Below, piece after piece: positions 24,050 through 32,119 of a stretch of 44,852 nt of DNA. The stretch's first letter is position 1, and each line of letters starts with the position of its first letter. Where the stretch lies: the NCBI GenBank assembly GCA_045536025.1, contig JAZSMT010000035.1, positions 1 through 44,852 of the forward strand, in the 5' to 3' direction. The notes under the pieces were generated by a model. That model searched no databases and was not told where the DNA came from. It saw nothing but the letters and a program-made list of their open reading frames with translations. Source of the stretch: HGM11412 sp045536025. GTDB taxonomy: Bacteria > Bacillota > Clostridia > Christensenellales > Borkfalkiaceae. The translations under genes and the position numbers were made by a program.

Positions 24050-25360
24050 ATGTATACGTTATTCGACACGATTGCCAAACAAACTGAAAACACCGCACCG
24101 CTTGCCGAAAGGATGCGCCCGATAACCCTAAAAGAATTTTTAGGGCAGTCTGAAATTGCGTCAGACGGAAGCCTTTTAAAAAGAGCAATAGTTACCGACA
24201 AGCTCGGTAGCTGTATATTTTACGGACCTCCCGGCACGGGCAAGACTACGCTTGCAAACATAATTGCTAACTCAACGGCAGGTAATTTTGTAAAGTTAAA
24301 CGCCGTAACGAGTGGCGTTGCCGACGTTAAAAAAGCTATAGAAAAAGCGGAAGACGATTTAAAATTATACGGTAAAAGAACTTATTTACTCCTCGACGAG
24401 TGCCATCGCTTTAACAAATCGCAACAGGATAGCTTGCTTCCTGCAATCGAAAAGGGAACTATCGTGTTTATCGGTTCAACTACCGAAAATCCTTACGTGG
24501 CTATGACGCCTGCAATTATTTCAAGGTGCAGGGTATTCGAGTTTAAAAGCTTATCAACTGAGATTATTAAAAACGCTCTTAAAAAAGCCGTGGCTGACCA
24601 AAAACGCGGTCTTGGAAAGATGAAAATCGAGGTTGAAGAAAAAGCATACGAGCATATAGCAATTACTTCGGCAGGTGATTTAAGAACGGCGTACAACGCC
24701 ATTGAGCTTGCCGCGCTCACAACCCCCGTAAACGAGAACGGCGTAGTGGTAATAACCTTAAAAGACGCCGAGCAATCAATTCAAAAAAAGGCGCTATCTA
24801 TTGACGAAAACGGATATTATCATTTACTTAGTGCCTTTTGTAAAAGCTTGCGCGGAAGCGATAGCGACGCTGCGCTTTACTATAGCCAACGCTTAATTAA
24901 AGCCGGCTTAGACCCGATGATAATAGCAAGGCGATTAGTCGTTCACTCGGCTGAGGACGTTGGACTTGCAGACCCCAACGCTTTGGTTATAGCAACTAGC
25001 GCAATGACGGCTCTTCAAAACATAGGCGCGCCTGAGGGATTAATACCCCTATCGGAAGCAATTATTTACGTTTGTGAAGCGCACAAGTCAAATACTGTAA
25101 TAACGGCAATGTATTCAGCGGGCGACGCTGCCGAAAAGGTGCGTGACGACGATATTCCGCCATATCTTATCAATCCGTCGTATTTGAGCGACGAGGGCAA
25201 GAAAAAGAGTGCCGAATATAAATACCCGCACGACTACGGCGGATACGTAGAGCAAACGTATCTTCCCAAAAAGCTTGAAAACGAGGTTTTTTATAAGCCC
25301 TCTCAAAACGGTTTTGAAAACACAATTTTAGAGATTAGAAAGCAAAAGGGAAAGAGATAA
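24050..25360 (+). CDS. rarA: RarA/MgsA replication-associated AAA+ ATPase
   Basis: A 436-residue clamp-loader-like protein. 'AERMRPITLKEFLGQ' is the N-terminal signature, followed by Walker A 'GPPGTGKTT' (about 58-66), 'LLLDECHRFNKSQQDSLLPAIE', 'IGSTTENPY' and the C-terminal tetramerisation part 'KSLRGSDSDAALYY..RLI.AGLDPMIIARRLV'. It works at stalled replication forks. The promoter must lie inside the 5' end of the divergent ylbJ gene. Ribosome site AGGAA is close to the ATG. Confidence 0.96.
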   Translation: MYTLFDTIAKQTENTAPLAERMRPITLKEFLGQSEIASDGSLLKRAIVTDKLGSCIFYGPPGTGKTTLANIIANSTAGNFVKLNAVTSGVADVKKAIEKAEDDLKLYGKRTYLLLDECHRFNKSQQDSLLPAIEKGTIVFIGSTTENPYVAMTPAIISRCRVFEFKSLSTEIIKNALKKAVADQKRGLGKMKIEVEEKAYEHIAITSAGDLRTAYNAIELAALTTPVNENGVVVITLKDAEQSIQKKALSIDENGYYHLLSAFCKSLRGSDSDAALYYSQRLIKAGLDPMIIARRLVVHSAEDVGLADPNALVIATSAMTALQNIGAPEGLIPLSEAIIYVCEAHKSNTVITAMYSAGDAAEKVRDDDIPPYLINPSYLSDEGKKKSAEYKYPHDYGGYVEQTYLPKKLENEVFYKPSQNGFENTILEIRKQKGKR

Positions 25361-25370
25361 TTATTGGGGC

Positions 25371-25399
25371 TTGACTTAAATATAATTTAAGTATATAAT
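25371..25399 (+). promoter_or_regulatory. sigma-A promoter of the Wzz/BY-kinase operon
   Basis: TTGACT (25371-25376), 17-base spacer, consensus TATAAT (25394-25399). The start near 25406 gives a 35-nt leader ending in AAGGAG before the ATG. Confidence 0.8.
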
Positions 25400-25439
25400 A
25401 TAAATGTTAATAAATTTTTGATGTTTCGTAAGGAGATTT

Positions 25440-26231
25440 ATGGAAGTAGTTAACGAAAAGGAAAAATCGCTCTCTTTCTCCGATGTTTTAGGGATTTTAA
25501 GGGGCGGAATAGTGTGGATTATTATAATCACGTTATTGTGTACGCTAATAGGCGGAGTATACGCGTTCTTATTTAAAAAGACGACGTACACTGCTAAGCT
25601 CAACGCGCAAATTTACGTTGAAACTTATAAAAACCCAACAACTAACGAGGAAGAGGTCGTTCCCGAGCATACTAGATTCCAATACGCTGCGTTACTTGCT
25701 GATAAATGTAGTGCACTCATAATGAGTAAAGACGTTATGAACGCCTGCAACGAAGCCATGACAAAAAAAGGCTTGAAGATGAGCGGTGGTTTGACTATCG
25801 TTCCCGAAGAAGAACAGCCCTTTTTCACGGTAACTTACACCTACTCTCAAAAGGGTGGCGACGTTGTCGCTACTAAGGAAGAAGTTGCCAAAGTTCTTAA
25901 CGCTTTTATAGACGAAGCTAAAGCGTACATAGATTCAAAACCCGATATCTATCCTTGGCACGCTGACAAAATCGTAGTATATTCGTACGCTCAAGCTAAA
26001 GACGTAAGCGCAACAACCGGAAAAGCTGGAGTTATCGCTATTGCTTTCTTGATAGGCCTTGTTTTATCGGTTGTGTTCGTTCTTATCAAAAACGCATTTG
26101 ACGATACCATTATTACTAAAGAGCAAATTGAGCTTATTACCGGCAACCAAATTATAGCTACCATCGATATTTCGCATAATATGGACGTGGCTCAAAAGTC
26201 GTCTACTGCCGAAGTTAAGGAGGGTAAGTAA
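25440..26231 (+). CDS. Wzz/CapA-like polysaccharide co-polymerase, BY-kinase activator
   Basis: A 263-residue protein with an N-terminal membrane helix (about 28-48), an extracytoplasmic part with 'AKLNAQIYVETY', and a second helix (about 195-217) followed by a cytoplasmic tail 'FDDTIITKEQIELITGNQIIATI'. This is the Wzz/YveK layout in which the tail activates a partner tyrosine kinase, encoded next. Together they set chain length or export of surface polysaccharide. The 51-residue cytoplasmic tail is typical of Firmicutes activators. It is first in a three-gene operon that lacks glycosyltransferases. Confidence 0.88.
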   Translation: MEVVNEKEKSLSFSDVLGILRGGIVWIIIITLLCTLIGGVYAFLFKKTTYTAKLNAQIYVETYKNPTTNEEEVVPEHTRFQYAALLADKCSALIMSKDVMNACNEAMTKKGLKMSGGLTIVPEEEQPFFTVTYTYSQKGGDVVATKEEVAKVLNAFIDEAKAYIDSKPDIYPWHADKIVVYSYAQAKDVSATTGKAGVIAIAFLIGLVLSVVFVLIKNAFDDTIITKEQIELITGNQIIATIDISHNMDVAQKSSTAEVKEGK

Positions 26232-26232
26232 T

Positions 26233-26976
26233 ATGTTATTCAAGAAAAAAGCCGTTGACAACGATTTTGAAAACTTAGTTCCCAAAATAGTAGTAGGCAA
26301 AAAGGTAGGACTTAGCGAGAGTTATTATAGGCTTAAAGACAATATTATCTACTCGTCTGACAATGGTAAAAACAAAGTATTCCAAATAGAGTCTGCCGTG
26401 TCTGGCGAGGGCAAATCAACGGTAATTTCAAATACCGCAGTTGCGCTTGCAAAAAGTGGTAAAAAGGTGGTTATAGTTGACTTTGACTTTAGAAGACCTA
26501 AAATTCACAGAATTTTCGAAGTTGCAAACCTTACAGGTATTACCGAATATATGCTTGGAGAGTGCGATAAGAGCGCTCTTATCAAAAAGACTAAATACGG
26601 CGTTGATATAGTAAATCGCGGTAAAGCGGCTCACAACGCGTCTATCATCTTTACTTCTGATAAATTTAAAGATATGATAGACTCGCTTAAAGCGGAATAC
26701 GACCTTGTTTTATTCGACTGTCCGCCCGTGCTTTTAGTGTCTGACTATATTCATTTTTCTAAGCTTAGCGATATGGTTATATTCGTAGCTTGCGCAGGTA
26801 CGACTTTGCGCACTCAACTCAAAGAGGCGTACGATTTACTTAAAAAGTGCAATCCTAATATTTTAGGAACGGTTATGACTTATAGAAACCAAGGCAAGTT
26901 CTCGCTTAGATACGGTGGATACTATCATACCAACTACTACCGCAACTTAAGAAATCACTACATGCAGGAGAAGTAA
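26233..26976 (+). CDS. bacterial tyrosine kinase (CpsD/YwqD type)
   Basis: A 247-residue BY-kinase. 'SAVSGEGKST' (54-63) is Walker A, 'VVIVDFDFRRPKIHR' is Walker A', and 'DLVLFDCPPVLLVSDY' is Walker B. The C-terminal tail has the autophosphorylation tyrosine cluster 'RYGGYYHTNYYRNLRNHY' (seven tyrosines in about 18 residues). It autophosphorylates when bound to the upstream Wzz-like protein and is dephosphorylated by the PHP phosphatase encoded next. It begins one base after the Wzz gene stop with AAGGAGG overlapping the upstream end. Confidence 0.93.
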   Translation: MLFKKKAVDNDFENLVPKIVVGKKVGLSESYYRLKDNIIYSSDNGKNKVFQIESAVSGEGKSTVISNTAVALAKSGKKVVIVDFDFRRPKIHRIFEVANLTGITEYMLGECDKSALIKKTKYGVDIVNRGKAAHNASIIFTSDKFKDMIDSLKAEYDLVLFDCPPVLLVSDYIHFSKLSDMVIFVACAGTTLRTQLKEAYDLLKKCNPNILGTVMTYRNQGKFSLRYGGYYHTNYYRNLRNHYMQEK

Positions 26977-26979
26977 GGT

Positions 26980-27672
26980 ATGGTTGACGTTCACTCTCAT
27001 ATTTTACCGTTTGTAGACGATGGGAGCGATTCCGTTGAAAAGTCCGTTAATCTCGTAAAAAATTTAGTAAGCGACGGAGTTCGTAGAATAATTTTAACCC
27101 CGCACTACAAAATAGGTATTTACGAAAAGGGTAAAGAAGAGATATTAGAAAACTTCAACTCATTTAAATTAGAGGTTAAAAACCGTGGGATAGACGCTGA
27201 GCTGTATCTCGGGCAAGAGGTTTTTTGCGATAATAAAATTTATGAGTTACTTGAGCAGAAAAAGGTCCTCACCATCAATAACACCAACTATCTTCTAATT
27301 GAGTTTGACTATTTTAGTTATGCCGACATATTAGATTATTGCTACAATATAATGCAAATGGGTTATATTCCCGTAATTGCCCACATTGAAAGATATCGCT
27401 ACCTTGACGCAAACACTTTGATAGACCTTCATCACTTAGGCGCGCTAATTCAAGTTAACGCATCAAGCGTAATAGGTCAGCACGGCAAAAAGTTTCAAAA
27501 ACGCGTATTTGCCGCTATTAAAAGCGGTCTTGTTGACTTCGTTACGACGGACGTTCACTTTAGCCGTGAAAGCTCGCTACTATCTGCTTATAACGTAATT
27601 TCTAAAAAGTTTGGCAACTTGCTTGCTAACGATTTATTTATAGAAAACTCAAAAGTATTTTTTAACGAATAA
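26980..27672 (+). CDS. PHP-type protein tyrosine phosphatase (CpsB/YwqE)
   Basis: A 230-residue metal-dependent phosphatase. 'DVHSHILPFVDDGSDS' supplies the first histidines, followed by 'LTPHYK', 'GQEVF', 'PVIAHIERYRYL' and 'FVTTDVHF', the usual metal ligands of CpsB/YwqE. It removes phosphate from the tyrosine cluster of the BY-kinase and possibly from other proteins. It is third in the operon, 3 bases after the kinase, and ended by the hairpin at 27672-27696. Confidence 0.93.
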   Translation: MVDVHSHILPFVDDGSDSVEKSVNLVKNLVSDGVRRIILTPHYKIGIYEKGKEEILENFNSFKLEVKNRGIDAELYLGQEVFCDNKIYELLEQKKVLTINNTNYLLIEFDYFSYADILDYCYNIMQMGYIPVIAHIERYRYLDANTLIDLHHLGALIQVNASSVIGQHGKKFQKRVFAAIKSGLVDFVTTDVHFSRESSLLSAYNVISKKFGNLLANDLFIENSKVFFNE

Positions 27673-27696
27673 ACCGCATTTAAAATGCGGTTTTTT
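27672..27696 (+). terminator. intrinsic terminator
   Basis: AACCGCATTT / AAATGCGGTT followed by a T tract. It ends the BY-kinase operon. Confidence 0.85.
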
Positions 27697-27725
27697 ATTT
27701 TTACCAAAAAGTCAACAATATAATT

Positions 27726-28496
27726 ATGAAAAAGGTTTTAGGCATAGCTCTTGGCGGTGGCGGAGCAAAGGGATATTTTCACGTTGGTGCGCTGACTGCT
27801 CTTAACGAAAGCGGTATAAAGTTCGGTGCGGTATCAGGCACTAGTATCGGCAGTATCGTCGGCGCAACCTACGCACTAGGCTATTCGCCTAAAGATATTT
27901 ACCAGCTTATAAAGGAAATGGGTATATACAAGCCGTCGTTTTTTATAAGGGCAAAATTAAGGGGTATATCTTTACAAAAAATCATTGAAAACGTTCTTGG
28001 CGAAAGGTCTTTTAACGATTTAAAAATGCCTTTTTGCGCCGTTGCCACCGATTTAGATACGGGTAAAGAAGAGGTGATATCTAGCGGTAATTTATGTAGG
28101 GCGCTTTCAGCCTCTTCAACTATACCGCCTGCGTGTAGATACGTAGTAGTTAACAAAAAAAGGCTGGTAGACGGAGGGTTTACCAACCTAGTTCCCGTAA
28201 ACGCTGTAAAAAACTTGGGTGCAAAAAGAGTTTTAGCTATAGATTTGGGCGTGGATAATCCAACCAACTTAAACGGCGTTAATTTACTTGATAAAATTTA
28301 TCCCTTTCACAAGGTGAAAAGGGGTGCGCGTAGCCTTGAAAAACAGTTTGCCGACTGTGTGTTTGAACCCGATTTGAAAGGATACAGTATGCTATCTGTA
28401 AGCAAATTTGATTACCTGTTTGAAATGGGCTACGAGTATACCTTAAAAAACCTAAGCTATTTAAAACAAAAACTTAAAATTAAAAACATACCTTAA
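27726..28496 (+). CDS. patatin-like phospholipase (RssA/NTE family)
   Basis: A 256-residue lipid acyl hydrolase. 'LGGGGAKGYFHVGAL' is the oxyanion glycine loop, G38-T-S40-I-G is the GxSxG nucleophile elbow with S40, and D149-G-G in 'RLVDGGFTNLVPV' completes the Ser-Asp dyad. Such enzymes cleave phospholipids or related esters; the exact substrate is unknown. There is no signal peptide, so it is cytoplasmic or peripheral. No Shine-Dalgarno precedes the ATG. A short palindrome over its stop codon, followed by six T, may be a weak terminator. Confidence 0.92.
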   Translation: MKKVLGIALGGGGAKGYFHVGALTALNESGIKFGAVSGTSIGSIVGATYALGYSPKDIYQLIKEMGIYKPSFFIRAKLRGISLQKIIENVLGERSFNDLKMPFCAVATDLDTGKEEVISSGNLCRALSASSTIPPACRYVVVNKKRLVDGGFTNLVPVNAVKNLGAKRVLAIDLGVDNPTNLNGVNLLDKIYPFHKVKRGARSLEKQFADCVFEPDLKGYSMLSVSKFDYLFEMGYEYTLKNLSYLKQKLKIKNIP

Positions 28497-28506
28497 AGGT
28501 TTTTTG
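28490..28506 (+). terminator. weak terminator at the patatin stop
   Basis: Palindrome ACCTTAAAGGT followed by six T, overlapping the patatin stop codon. The stem is only 4-5 bp, so termination is likely partial. Confidence 0.4.
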
Positions 28507-28523
28507 CATATTTTATTACAAGT

Positions 28524-29489
28524 ATGAAAAAGTTTATCGGCATACTTTCAGGGGCGTTATGCCTGCTAGTTATAATATTTTCGCCCTTTTTAATTAAAGA
28601 AACTGAAGCCTCTAACGAAAGTAACAGCATAATTTTAACCGTATGGCACATCGACGGTTTCGAGGGTGGAAAGGGCAGTAGATACACCTTTTTGCGCGAG
28701 ATGGCGTCAGAGTTTTCAAAGCAAAATAAAGGCGTTTATATCCTTGTTAATAGTTACACGCAGTCGGGTGCAAACGAGCTTATAAAGAAGGGCAAAACGC
28801 CCGACGTTATCTCTTACGGTGGCGTTGGGCTAGAGCTTCAAAACTACGCGCAAGAGCTTTCAATAGAGGGGGTTGACGGAGGGGTAGTCAACGGCAAACG
28901 CTACGCCGTGAGTTATTTAAAAGGTGGGTATTTCGTTATAAAAAAAGGCGAAAACGCAAGTGAAATTATCATTTCTAAAGGCGAAAACGTAACGCCTGAA
29001 ATTGCCTGTTTATTCTCTGGTGAAAGGGCAAGCGTGTATACCGTAAGGCCACCGCTTGACGCATACGCTTTATTTCTAACGAGAAAAAACGCCACGCTTA
29101 TAGGCACTCAAAGGGATATTGAAAGGCTATTATCTCGAAACGAAGAGTTTACCGCCCAGCCGATAAAAGGGTATTCGGATATTTATCAATATCTATCTAT
29201 CACCACTCAAAAAATGGAAAACGAATACTATGCTAGAAAGTTCGTATCTTATCTTACCTCTCAAAAGGTACAAGAAAAGGTGGTAAATTTAAAAATGCTT
29301 TCGGTAAATAAGACGGGATTATATCCCGATAACGAATATCTTTCAGCTTTAGAAAAAACGGATATATATTACACCTTCTCGCCGTTTTCTGATAGAATAA
29401 CGCATAAAAAAGCTTGCGACACGGCGCTATCAAAGTTAAATTCGGGCGGAAATTATAATGAAATTATAAACTTTATCAAACAGTTGTAA
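28524..29489 (+). CDS. exported solute-binding-protein-like protein
   Basis: A 321-residue protein with an N-terminal signal or anchor segment (KKFIGILSGALCLLVIIFSPFLI). No clear lipobox cysteine lies at the cleavage site, so it is secreted or anchored by the uncleaved helix. 'LTVWHIDGFEGGKGSRYTFLREMASEFSKQN' and 'PDVISYGGVG' resemble family 1 extracellular solute-binding proteins. A late region 'YQYLSITTQKMENEYYARKFVSYLTSQKVQEKV' matches their C-terminal hinge segment. No permease or ATPase genes are adjacent, so it may serve a distant transporter or have become a sensor or structural protein. Confidence 0.65.
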   Translation: MKKFIGILSGALCLLVIIFSPFLIKETEASNESNSIILTVWHIDGFEGGKGSRYTFLREMASEFSKQNKGVYILVNSYTQSGANELIKKGKTPDVISYGGVGLELQNYAQELSIEGVDGGVVNGKRYAVSYLKGGYFVIKKGENASEIIISKGENVTPEIACLFSGERASVYTVRPPLDAYALFLTRKNATLIGTQRDIERLLSRNEEFTAQPIKGYSDIYQYLSITTQKMENEYYARKFVSYLTSQKVQEKVVNLKMLSVNKTGLYPDNEYLSALEKTDIYYTFSPFSDRITHKKACDTALSKLNSGGNYNEIINFIKQL

Positions 29490-29512
29490 AAAAGCGATAA
29501 ATGTAGTAAAAT
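29484..29512 (+). promoter_or_regulatory. sigma-A promoter of the murB-uvrC operon
   Basis: TTGTAA (29484-29489), 17-base spacer, TAAAAT (29507-29512). The AAGGAG ribosome site (29514-29519) begins two bases after the -10, so the RNA start near 29518 would cut into it unless initiation lies further upstream. Confidence 0.6.
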
Positions 29513-29526
29513 AAAGGAGACAGACG

Positions 29527-30405
29527 ATGATTAACGATTGTTACGGTTATATTTTACAAAAGCTTGACAAAATTACCGTTTATAAAGATAAAAACGTAGG
29601 CTGTTTAACCGCGTATAAAACGGGCGGTAACGCCGATTTACTAATATGTCCAAAAACCTCCGAGGAGCTTATTACTGCTATAAACGCCGTTAAGGGAATA
29701 TGCCCTTATTTCGTGCTTGGCGGAGGAAACAACGTGCTCGTTAGTGACGATGGGTTTAGGGGCGCGGTTATACATACTAAAAACTTGACCGGGCGAGAAA
29801 TTAAGGGTAATTTGTACGTTGCCGAGTGCGGTGTCAAAATGCAAACGGTAATTGAGGATATGTCGCTTAATTCCCTCGGTGGTTTAGAGTTTGCCGTGGG
29901 TGTTCCGTCAAGCGTAGGCGGTGCCGTTTGTATGAACGCAGGTTGCTACGGTAAATCGGTGGGCGACGCCGTTTGTTACGTAATTACCGAAAGTGGAATA
30001 ATAAGTAAAGACGGGTGTAATTTTTCATACCGTTCAAGCAGGTTTTTAAGTGGCGAAGAAACGGTTGTTAAGGTGTGCTTTTCACTAAAGCCGTCCGAGC
30101 CTGACGTAATTGAGGAAAAACTTTCGGCATACAAGTCCTTTCGCAAAAACCCAAAAGGCAAAAGCTGTGGCTCGGTGTTTAGGAACGACGGGTTTTACGC
30201 GGGTAAAATTATTGACGAGTGCGGTCTTAAAGGTCAGGCGGTGGGCGGAGCAAAGGTATCTTTAGAACACGCCAACTTTATAATAGCAAACACTAAAGCG
30301 ACCTCGTCTGACGTTTATAAACTAATACAAAAAATTAAAGAAAAAGTTTACGAAAAACGCGGTATAAAACTCGTTGAAGAGTTAGTTTACCTTGGAGAAT
30401 TTTAA
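29527..30405 (+). CDS. murB: UDP-N-acetylenolpyruvoylglucosamine reductase
   Basis: A 292-residue FAD enzyme that reduces UDP-GlcNAc-enolpyruvate to UDP-MurNAc for peptidoglycan. 'TAYKTGGNADLL' and 'VLGGGNNVLVSDDGFRGAVI' form the FAD site. 'PSSVGGAVCMNAGCYG', 'YRSSRF' and 'NPKGKSCGSVFRN' with the catalytic serine, and the C-terminal 'EHANFI' glutamate, are all present. This is the type II MurB, without the extra loop of Escherichia coli. The stop overlaps the following PHP gene by one base. Confidence 0.96.
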   Translation: MINDCYGYILQKLDKITVYKDKNVGCLTAYKTGGNADLLICPKTSEELITAINAVKGICPYFVLGGGNNVLVSDDGFRGAVIHTKNLTGREIKGNLYVAECGVKMQTVIEDMSLNSLGGLEFAVGVPSSVGGAVCMNAGCYGKSVGDAVCYVITESGIISKDGCNFSYRSSRFLSGEETVVKVCFSLKPSEPDVIEEKLSAYKSFRKNPKGKSCGSVFRNDGFYAGKIIDECGLKGQAVGGAKVSLEHANFIIANTKATSSDVYKLIQKIKEKVYEKRGIKLVEELVYLGEF

Positions 30406-31181
30406 TGATTTTAACAGCCGATTATCATACCCATACCACCTTTAGCCACGGCAAGGGCAGTATTTTACAAAACGCCCAAAAAGCCAAAGAAAGAGGGCTT
30501 GAGGTGTTAGCTATAACCGACCACGGTTACGGTCACCGCGCCTACGGTATTAAACACAAAAAAGTGCCTTTTATGAAAGAGCTTTGCGATACTGCAAGCA
30601 AGGAAACGGGCGTTAAAGTTTTATTGGGCGTAGAGGCAAATATTTTAGGTTTAAGCGGTAAAACGGATATGAAAGAGGCTGATATGAAGTATATGGACGT
30701 GTATCTTGCAGGCGTTCATAAGTTCATAACTTATGAAAAGCTTAAAGAGTGGTATCATCTTCTTTATAGAAATTGGCGATATAAAAAGACGCTAAAACCA
30801 CCGAAAGAACTTGTTGAAAGAAATACTAAAGTTTATATAAGCGCAATAAAAAACAACCCCATTGATATTCTAGCGCACCCAGGCTATTGTTGCTATATAA
30901 ACGCGTACGACGTGGCTGAGTGTTGCGCCGATTACGGCACGTATTTTGAAATCGATACGAGAAAAACGCATTTAACTGACGACGAGTGGGAACAAGTTTT
31001 AAAGTCAAGCGTTAAGTTCGTAGTTGATAGCGACGCGCACACCCCTGAAAATGTCGGTTTGATAGGTCAAGCTCAAAGCCTTATCGAGCGCGTAAATATC
31101 GATAAAGACAGAATTTTAAATATTGACGGTAAGCTACCTAATTATTTTAGATTTAGCGAGTACAAAAAGAAAAAATTATGA
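30405..31181 (+). CDS. PHP-domain phosphoesterase
   Basis: A 258-residue metal-dependent PHP protein: 'ADYHTHTTFSHGKGS' at the N terminus, 'LAITDHGYGH', 'GVEANIL', 'DILAHPGY' and 'VVDSDAHTPENVG'. These are the metal ligands of the histidinol-phosphatase/PolX-like PHP family. In many Clostridia a similar gene sits beside murB and whiA. The substrate is unknown; nucleotide or small phosphate esters are possible. It overlaps murB by 1 base and whiA by 4. Confidence 0.88.
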   Translation: MILTADYHTHTTFSHGKGSILQNAQKAKERGLEVLAITDHGYGHRAYGIKHKKVPFMKELCDTASKETGVKVLLGVEANILGLSGKTDMKEADMKYMDVYLAGVHKFITYEKLKEWYHLLYRNWRYKKTLKPPKELVERNTKVYISAIKNNPIDILAHPGYCCYINAYDVAECCADYGTYFEIDTRKTHLTDDEWEQVLKSSVKFVVDSDAHTPENVGLIGQAQSLIERVNIDKDRILNIDGKLPNYFRFSEYKKKKL

Positions 31182-32119
31182 CTTTTACCGAGAGAGTTAA
31201 AGAAGAAATTATATCAAAAAAAATTTCCCAGCCGTGCTGTCAAGTATCGGCTCTTTCGGCGTTCATAAGAGGCGCTGGCACTCTGCTTATAAAAAACGGG
31301 CATATCGGGTTTGAGGTTATAACCGAAAATCAAAAGGCACTCGAGGTGTTTTCACAAATTCTAACTAAATTATACGGTGCAACTCCTTCCGTTAACGAGC
31401 TAAAGGACAAGCTTAATAAAAAGGCTAAATTTAGCTTATCTTTAGTGGACGAAAAAAGCACTATGATACTTCAAGAGCTTGGCATTATCGAAGAGGGCGC
31501 AGGCGGAGCGCAAATAAATTTAAACGTAGATAAATATCTTATTGAAAACGATTGCTGTAAACGCGCATACCTTATCGGCGCGTTTATAGGTAGCGGTTCG
31601 GTTACCGTTCCAAGCGAGGGGGTAAAATCGTCAACTAGCTATCACTTAGAGTTTGTTTTTTCAAAATATCAAACGGCGTCTTGCGTGGCGGAGCTTTTGT
31701 CTGAAGTTGGCTTTTTACCTAAGCTTACCGAACGAAAAGAAAGCTTTGTTATCTACTTTAAAAACGGCGACGAAATTAGTGATATACTCTTTTATTTAGG
31801 CGCAAAAAAGCATTGTTTTGAGCTTAAAGAGATAATTATTAAAAAAGTTATGAATAACGACACTAATAGAAAGCGCAACTGCGATATGGGAAATATCAAT
31901 AAGCAGATAGAGGCGTCTATTAAGCAAGTAAAAGATATAAACTTAATTATTGAAACGGTGGGGCTTGATAAGCTTTCGCCCACTTTAAAAGAGGCGTGCG
32001 AGTTGCGCCTTGAAAATAAAGAGAGTACTTTGGAGGAGATGTCTAATCTTTCAGGGCTTTCAAAGAGTTGCTTAAATCACAGATTTAGAAAAATAGCGGA
32101 GATTGCAAAAAACTTATAA
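31178..32119 (+). CDS. whiA: WhiA, DNA-binding regulator
   Basis: A 313-residue protein with the N-terminal LAGLIDADG-derived fold ('RGAGTLLIKNGHIGFEVITEN', 'YLIGAFIGSGSVTVPSEG') and a C-terminal helix-turn-helix ('STLEEMSNLSGLSKSCLNHRFRKI'). 'RKRNCDMGNINKQIEAS' is a strongly conserved WhiA segment. In Actinobacteria it controls sporulation septation; in Firmicutes it affects cell division and nucleoid organisation. rapZ and yvcK, its usual neighbours, are absent here. It overlaps the PHP gene (ATGA) and the cca gene by one base. Confidence 0.96.
   Translation: MTFTERVKEEIISKKISQPCCQVSALSAFIRGAGTLLIKNGHIGFEVITENQKALEVFSQILTKLYGATPSVNELKDKLNKKAKFSLSLVDEKSTMILQELGIIEEGAGGAQINLNVDKYLIENDCCKRAYLIGAFIGSGSVTVPSEGVKSSTSYHLEFVFSKYQTASCVAELLSEVGFLPKLTERKESFVIYFKNGDEISDILFYLGAKKHCFELKEIIIKKVMNNDTNRKRNCDMGNINKQIEASIKQVKDINLIIETVGLDKLSPTLKEACELRLENKESTLEEMSNLSGLSKSCLNHRFRKIAEIAKNL

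Noticed and set aside
27719..27724. TATAAT as promoter for the patatin gene
   Set aside because: It ends one base before the ATG, so transcription would begin after the start codon; no -35 at proper distance.
27899..28267. Minus-strand frame of 122 codons opposite the patatin gene
   Set aside because: Fully antisense to a gene with clear catalytic motifs; no start signals.
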